This document shows positions 6,442 through 10,560 of a stretch of DNA of 10,560 bases, piece by piece (positions within the stretch are counted from its first letter, which is position 1; the number at the start of each line of letters is the position of its first letter). A program made the translations under genes and the position numbers. Source of the stretch: Pinguiococcus pyrenoidosus. Its lineage: Eukaryota; Sar; Pinguiophyceae; Pinguiochrysidales; Pinguiochrysidaceae. The stretch is from positions 1 through 10,560 of the forward strand of contig JAAMXY010001532.1 in the NCBI GenBank assembly GCA_019677205.1, written 5' to 3'. A model generated the notes under the pieces. It was given only the letters and a program-made list of their open reading frames with translations. It was not told where the DNA came from and ran no database searches.

Positions 6442-6739
6442 CTACTGCTTCTGAACGAGCAAGCGATCTACCTCACTTTGCTTCTTTCGTCTCAGCGTGT
6501 GTCCTCTATCGAAGCTAAGCCTACATGCTAATCTGTAGCATCAACCACCCCCACTAGCCACCCATGCGAAAAAGCGCCCTGCCGCTTGTCTTGCACCCGG
6601 ACGCAAAGCTCCAACCGAGCTGCACACAACCTTCCGACCGAGGTCCGCGCAGCAGCGCTGCGCGGAAACGGAGCGGGAAGGAAGGGGAAGATCCCACCGC
6701 CGGAACCGTGACGGGGGCAGACAAGGCTTCCTTCCTACC
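6442..6739. other. Convergent intergenic region, 3' UTRs of mL43 and the Kelch/BTB gene
   Basis: 298 nt between two stops facing each other. I see no gene and no AATAAA. It contains a small inverted repeat, ATGCTA (6525-6530) and TAGCAT (6536-6541) with a 5-nt loop, and a stronger GC-rich hairpin at 6644-6666. Confidence 0.65.
6644..6666. repeat. Perfect 10-bp GC-rich inverted repeat with a 3-nt loop
   Basis: TCCGCGCAGC (6644-6653) and GCTGCGCGGA (6657-6666) are exact reverse complements around AGC. The hairpin lies about 75 nt past the stop of the Kelch/BTB gene, so it is probably in its 3' UTR. It could act in 3'-end formation or mRNA stability. Confidence 0.6.
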
Positions 6740-9700
6740 TCAGAGAGAATCGCTGCCACTACTGACTCGCGATGGGAAGAAGACCTCGTCCAGCTGCCTC
6801 CTGCCCGTCGAGTCCAAGTAGTTCGGAGCCCTGCTCGCCAGAGGGAAGGGCAGGTGGAGCCGGGCGCCGTACGCGTCCTCACGCGAGGACGCGTACTGCG
6901 ACATCTCGGCTTGGCCATCTCGCCCGAGATTGAACGCTCCAAAATTGTCCCGCTCGAGATGGTCCTCAACCGAGCAAGCATGAACGTGCTTCCCGGATCT
7001 CCGATACCCGATGATCTCGCCTTGCAGCTCCCTCGGAAGCTGCTGCCACGCAGACGAGTTGTAGATCTCGCTCCAGTACTGGAAAGTGAAGCCAAAGCAG
7101 GAGGACCGCAGGTTCTCCAGCGAGTGCAGGTCCGCCAGGTGGATGATGCTGCACACGTTCTCCACCGACAGGAACTCGAATATGGCCCCCTCCAGCAACT
7201 TCACCAGATCCGTGACGCCGTACCGCGACGCGCAAACAAGGAGGTCTGCGACCTTTTCGGGTGCCACGGCCAAAGTATTCGTGTACATGAAGTGCAGCAA
7301 GCTGCGGAACGTCGACTTGTCCACGTCGGCCACGTGAACCTCGGACAAGATCGCCTCCTTCATGCCCGACGAGAGCATGCGACGCAGGACCTCGGACGAC
7401 GCTTCAACGAAGACCCGGTGCGCCAAGAGAAAGTCCGACTGCCGCTCATCCCCTTTCGCTTCTTCGACGCCCGACGACGAGCTCTTGCTGAACACGAAGC
7501 GAACCGTTGACAGCTGATCGCCACGTCGCGCCGCTGCACCTGGGCCGGCAGCGGTCGAAGGCAAGAGCATCGCCGCCAGGTCCTCGTGCAGCGTCCGCGG
7601 AGGGCTGTCAACATGCGCCTCACCACCGCTCTCGAGGGGACCCTGACGCCTGAGCGTCCAACGGACAGTGCTGGCCGAGTCCGTGATGTTTAGGCACCAG
7701 ACTCGGTTGTCCCGTGGAGAAGGGGGCATGATTCGAGTCGAGTGCCCCCCGAAGACGTACACCGCAGCGGAGTGGCCTCTGAAGTCGTCCTCCTCGCCGA
7801 CATCAGGCATCCAAGACGGGTAGGTCGGCGCGCAGATGGCGGAGTGGAAGGTTCTTGTGTCCGGTCTCGGGTATCCCGTGGCAAGCTCCGGGTGGCTCAC
7901 GTGTATGCAGAAACCGCTCTCCGGCTCCGAGTCCAAACGCAGGATGCACGGATCTACTAGGGGCAGATTGCTTCCAGGCACGCGGCCTCCGTACACCACC
8001 ACCGTAGACGACGACTCGATGAAGGTCATCGAATGATGCTGGCGCGGCAGGAGCGCCTCCCCAAAGACTTGCGGGCTCGACCATCCCAGCGACAGCAGGC
8101 TGTCCATGTGCAGCGCGCAAACGTCGTTCAAAGCTTCGTACGTGTGCGACATGCCTCCGAAGACAAGCATGAACTGGTGGCCTCCATGCTGGACAGCACA
8201 CGCAGCGTGCGCCGTGCGCGGTAGCGGCGCGTCTCCATGCACCTGCGGCGTCACCCACGCAAAGGAGAAGGGGCAGTCGGGCACGGCCTCCGCAAGTGCA
8301 CCGGGCAGCGTCTCCGTCACGTCGAACATCTCCCGAGGCGTCGCGGCGCGGGATATCGGCGGGCCCTCCGCCCGCGGGGAGGCATTGTTGGACGGCGGCA
8401 GGCCTGCAACGGCAAGGTCACCTGGGCTGGTGTCTCTGCGGTAGCACGAAAGGATGCGCACGGACGGCTCCGGGGACGTCCCGTCGCTCCCGCCGTATAC
8501 GACCACGTTTGTTGCGCCCGACAGATCCGGAACGACCGTCGCCCCTCGCTCGTCGACAATGCGAATTCCCCCGTCCAGGTTCTTCACGAACTTCAGACTC
8601 CCCAGCATCCCCATGGAGGGGTCGGCGTGCCCGCACTCGAATTCGACCCTGGTCTGCTCACCTTCGCCTTGCTCTCTCCGCGACGCGGGAAAGGCCACCA
8701 TGGTGTGGCCCGTCCTTTCCCCGAGGGGCCGTCCCTTCGCCACGTCTCCGACCTCGTACCAGCAGCTGTACTCGGTGTCGAAGAGCCACAGCCCGAAAGG
8801 CGGTCCGTACTGGGATGGCCGGGAGCTGTCGATATGGCCGGGGGGTCTGCGCCCGCCGCCGATCAGGCAGAATCTGGTGCTCAGGTTTCGGTTCCTCCAG
8901 TCCTGCCCCACGCCATCGGGCATCGGGTCTCCCAGGCCCCCCTCGCTGATCGCACATCCGCTATGGCCGTGAACCTGCGCAGGTCCGGGACCTCTGGCGC
9001 GCACTCGAAGATGCCGGCCAGACGGGAGATGCATCGCACTGACGTAGTCCGTGGATTCAAACCCCTGGCTGTTCCTGCCCAAGAAGAAGTAGAGGCAGTC
9101 CGCGTTGCCGAGATGGGCGTACTGACCGGCCATCAAGGGAAGCCCCTGCTTCGGCGGGATACCGCTGACGTTCACCGCGCTTCGGCCTCGACCCTCGGAA
9201 GAGGCGCGGAGCTGCATGCCGGTGATGGAGGTGCGATGGCCAAGCTCCATTTCGTCCACAGCCCAGAGCGCGCCAATCTCTTCGTCAAACGACGTCAGGA
9301 GCGCCTCCAGGCGCATGCCATATGGAGCGCTGCGGTACGCGCCGCATGCGTCCCACACATCCTGGGAGCTGGGGTCCATGCACTTCCTCCGCATCGATGG
9401 GTCGATCTCCTCGGCAATCTGGGCGAAGTAGTATCGGAACAGGGAGTACGGTGCCCTCCCCAACCCCATGACGTCCTCGGAGACGCTCGAGCGGGCAAAC
9501 GAGGATTTGCGCCAAGCAAAGGAGGTGTCAGCGGTGCTGGAAGAACCCCGCTGGGAAAGCGTGCTGAGGGTAGGGGGGTCGCTGGTCGGCTCATCAGCGG
9601 CACTAAAGAGACCCTGCATGCTCAGCAGAAACACCACATCGCGAATGGCCTCCGGTGAAGGCAAGTCCTGCTCGCCAACCTGCATCTCCTCGGCCTCGGA

Positions 9701-10484
9701 GTCCCTCCTGGCGTCACCGGCATCTCGGTTGGCTTCTATCTGTCGGCAGACGATGGGGCGCAGTACTTCGTGATGCCGGACCCAAAAGTCTCCACACGCC
9801 TCGCGGAGCTGCGTCAGCTCCGGCATCCGCAGGGTGAGATCCAGGATCGCAGCCACCGTCTCGACACTGATCGCGGCTCTGCCCACGCACTCCAGCAGCG
9901 GAATCGCCTGCCCTATCCCCAGGGCTAGGGCGGTGCGGGCGCAGCACTCCAGGGCTGCAACCACGACTCCAGGACCGCCACAGCAGGCGGCAAAGCTTGT
10001 CGCCAAGCTCGCGATGACGCCGGCCGCGCGGAGGTCGCCGTTTGGTCCCCCAAAGGACACTTTCCCAATCCTTCGGACATTCGCGTCTGACGCGCTCCAC
10101 GAATCCTCCATGTCCTCGTGGTCAAGCATCATCAAATCGGAGTCGTCCTCCACCTTCACACCGGCGTCTTCGTCGTCCATCTGCATCGGCCCGCCCGCTT
10201 CACGTACCGACATCCAGGAACTCCGAATGGCGACTAGGACTCGTCGGAAAGCGATGGCACTTATTCTATCTGTGTAGAGGACCTCAAGCAGGAGGGGGAA
10301 GACGGCGCACACCTGCGCGCTGCTGCAAGCTCCCTCTCGTCCGCAACAGGAACATGCTGGTAGTCTAACCCGGAGCACTTTCACGTCGGTGTCGTCGCCA
10401 CCAGGCTGCTCCACCACTTCCGCATCCGCCACGGACCGTGCCATGTGCCGTTGCAGCTTTGGTGGGCTGGCGCTGCTGACCAGC
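6740..10484 (-). CDS. Kelch-repeat protein with BTB and BACK-like domains, 5' partial
   Basis: Residues are numbered from the ATG at 10444 (1234 codons). Kelch blades span about 440-935, with GG pairs after hydrophobic strands at 528-531 (IGGG), 648-652 (VVYGG), 760-764 (LVFGG), 816-820 (VVYGG) and 896-900 (YVFGG). A BTB domain follows at about 976-1060 (FLLAHRVFVEASSEVLRRML, then FRSLLHFMYTNTL), then a BACK-like helical region 1064-1150 with LSVENVCSIIHLADLHSLENL. Near the N-terminus FPLLLEVLYTDRI (49-61) is the end of another BTB, and ISVETVAAILDL (192-203) resembles BACK. The frame stays open above the ATG to the window edge, and SSASPPKLQRHM just there fits a BTB helix, so I infer an exon starting near 10484 and further 5' exon(s) outside. 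Such proteins often recruit cullin-3 ubiquitin ligases; LZTR1 is a distant architectural comparison. No substrate can be named. Confidence 0.8.
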
Positions 10485-10560
10485 CTGCTGCTTGGTGAGA
10501 GCTGGGGAGCAGGCCCCGTCTTTAGGAGGGTAGCTAGGGAGGCCTTTGCCCGCGAGTCCT
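10485..10560 (-). other. Probable intron sequence or 5' extension of the Kelch/BTB gene
   Basis: On the - strand this end is free of stops in the Kelch/BTB frame. A CAG at 10487-10485, preceded by a pyrimidine-rich stretch containing CTCAC, is a candidate splice acceptor. The translation above it is Ser-, Pro- and Ala-rich and not BTB-like. This is weak evidence, and the ATG at 10444 remains an alternative start. Confidence 0.3.

Noticed and set aside
6525-6541. ATGCTA/TAGCAT inverted repeat, considered as a terminator or histone-type stem-loop
   Set aside because: Only six A/T-containing pairs and no matching flanks; expected by chance in a window this size.
8237-9658. A 473-codon open frame on the + strand opposite the Kelch/BTB gene
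   Set aside because: Antisense to recognisable Kelch blades, with no domain or motif of its own.

Overview
The window is nuclear DNA from a eukaryote with a compact, GC-rich genome, most likely a unicellular alga or other protist; I cannot name the lineage. The evidence is a nuclear gene for a mitochondrial ribosomal protein, a nuclear transport receptor, a Kelch/BTB protein, and short GT-AG introns (54 to 90 nt), some with a CTAAC-like branch site. I see no CRISPR array, insertion sequence, tRNA, rRNA or prokaryotic operon.

Layout: four genes alternate in strand. (1) A DinB/YfiT-type four-helix-bundle protein, + strand, 292-1110, three exons, preceded by a 9-bp tandem repeat. (2) An importin-5 (Kap121/Pse1, RanBP5-like) karyopherin, - strand, 1446-5138, one uninterrupted frame of 1230 residues. 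(3) Mitochondrial large-subunit ribosomal protein mL43 (yeast Mrpl51 family), + strand, 5802-6441, four exons. (4) A large Kelch-repeat protein with BTB and BACK-like domains, - strand, 6740 to about 10484, probably lacking its 5' exon(s) beyond the right edge. Genes 1/2 and 3/4 are convergent pairs. Genes 2/3 are divergent and share a 663-bp spacer holding a textbook three-unit heat-shock element, an E-box/G-box core and a palindrome.

The genes do not form an obvious pathway. The most unusual features are intron structure (four of five predicted introns are multiples of three and three contain no in-frame stop), a repeat-derived very basic small ORF upstream of the DinB gene, the heat-shock element, and Kelch blades flanked by BTB/BACK-like modules at both ends. 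I found no convincing new biological system; the findings are local observations that RNA data or homology searches could test.
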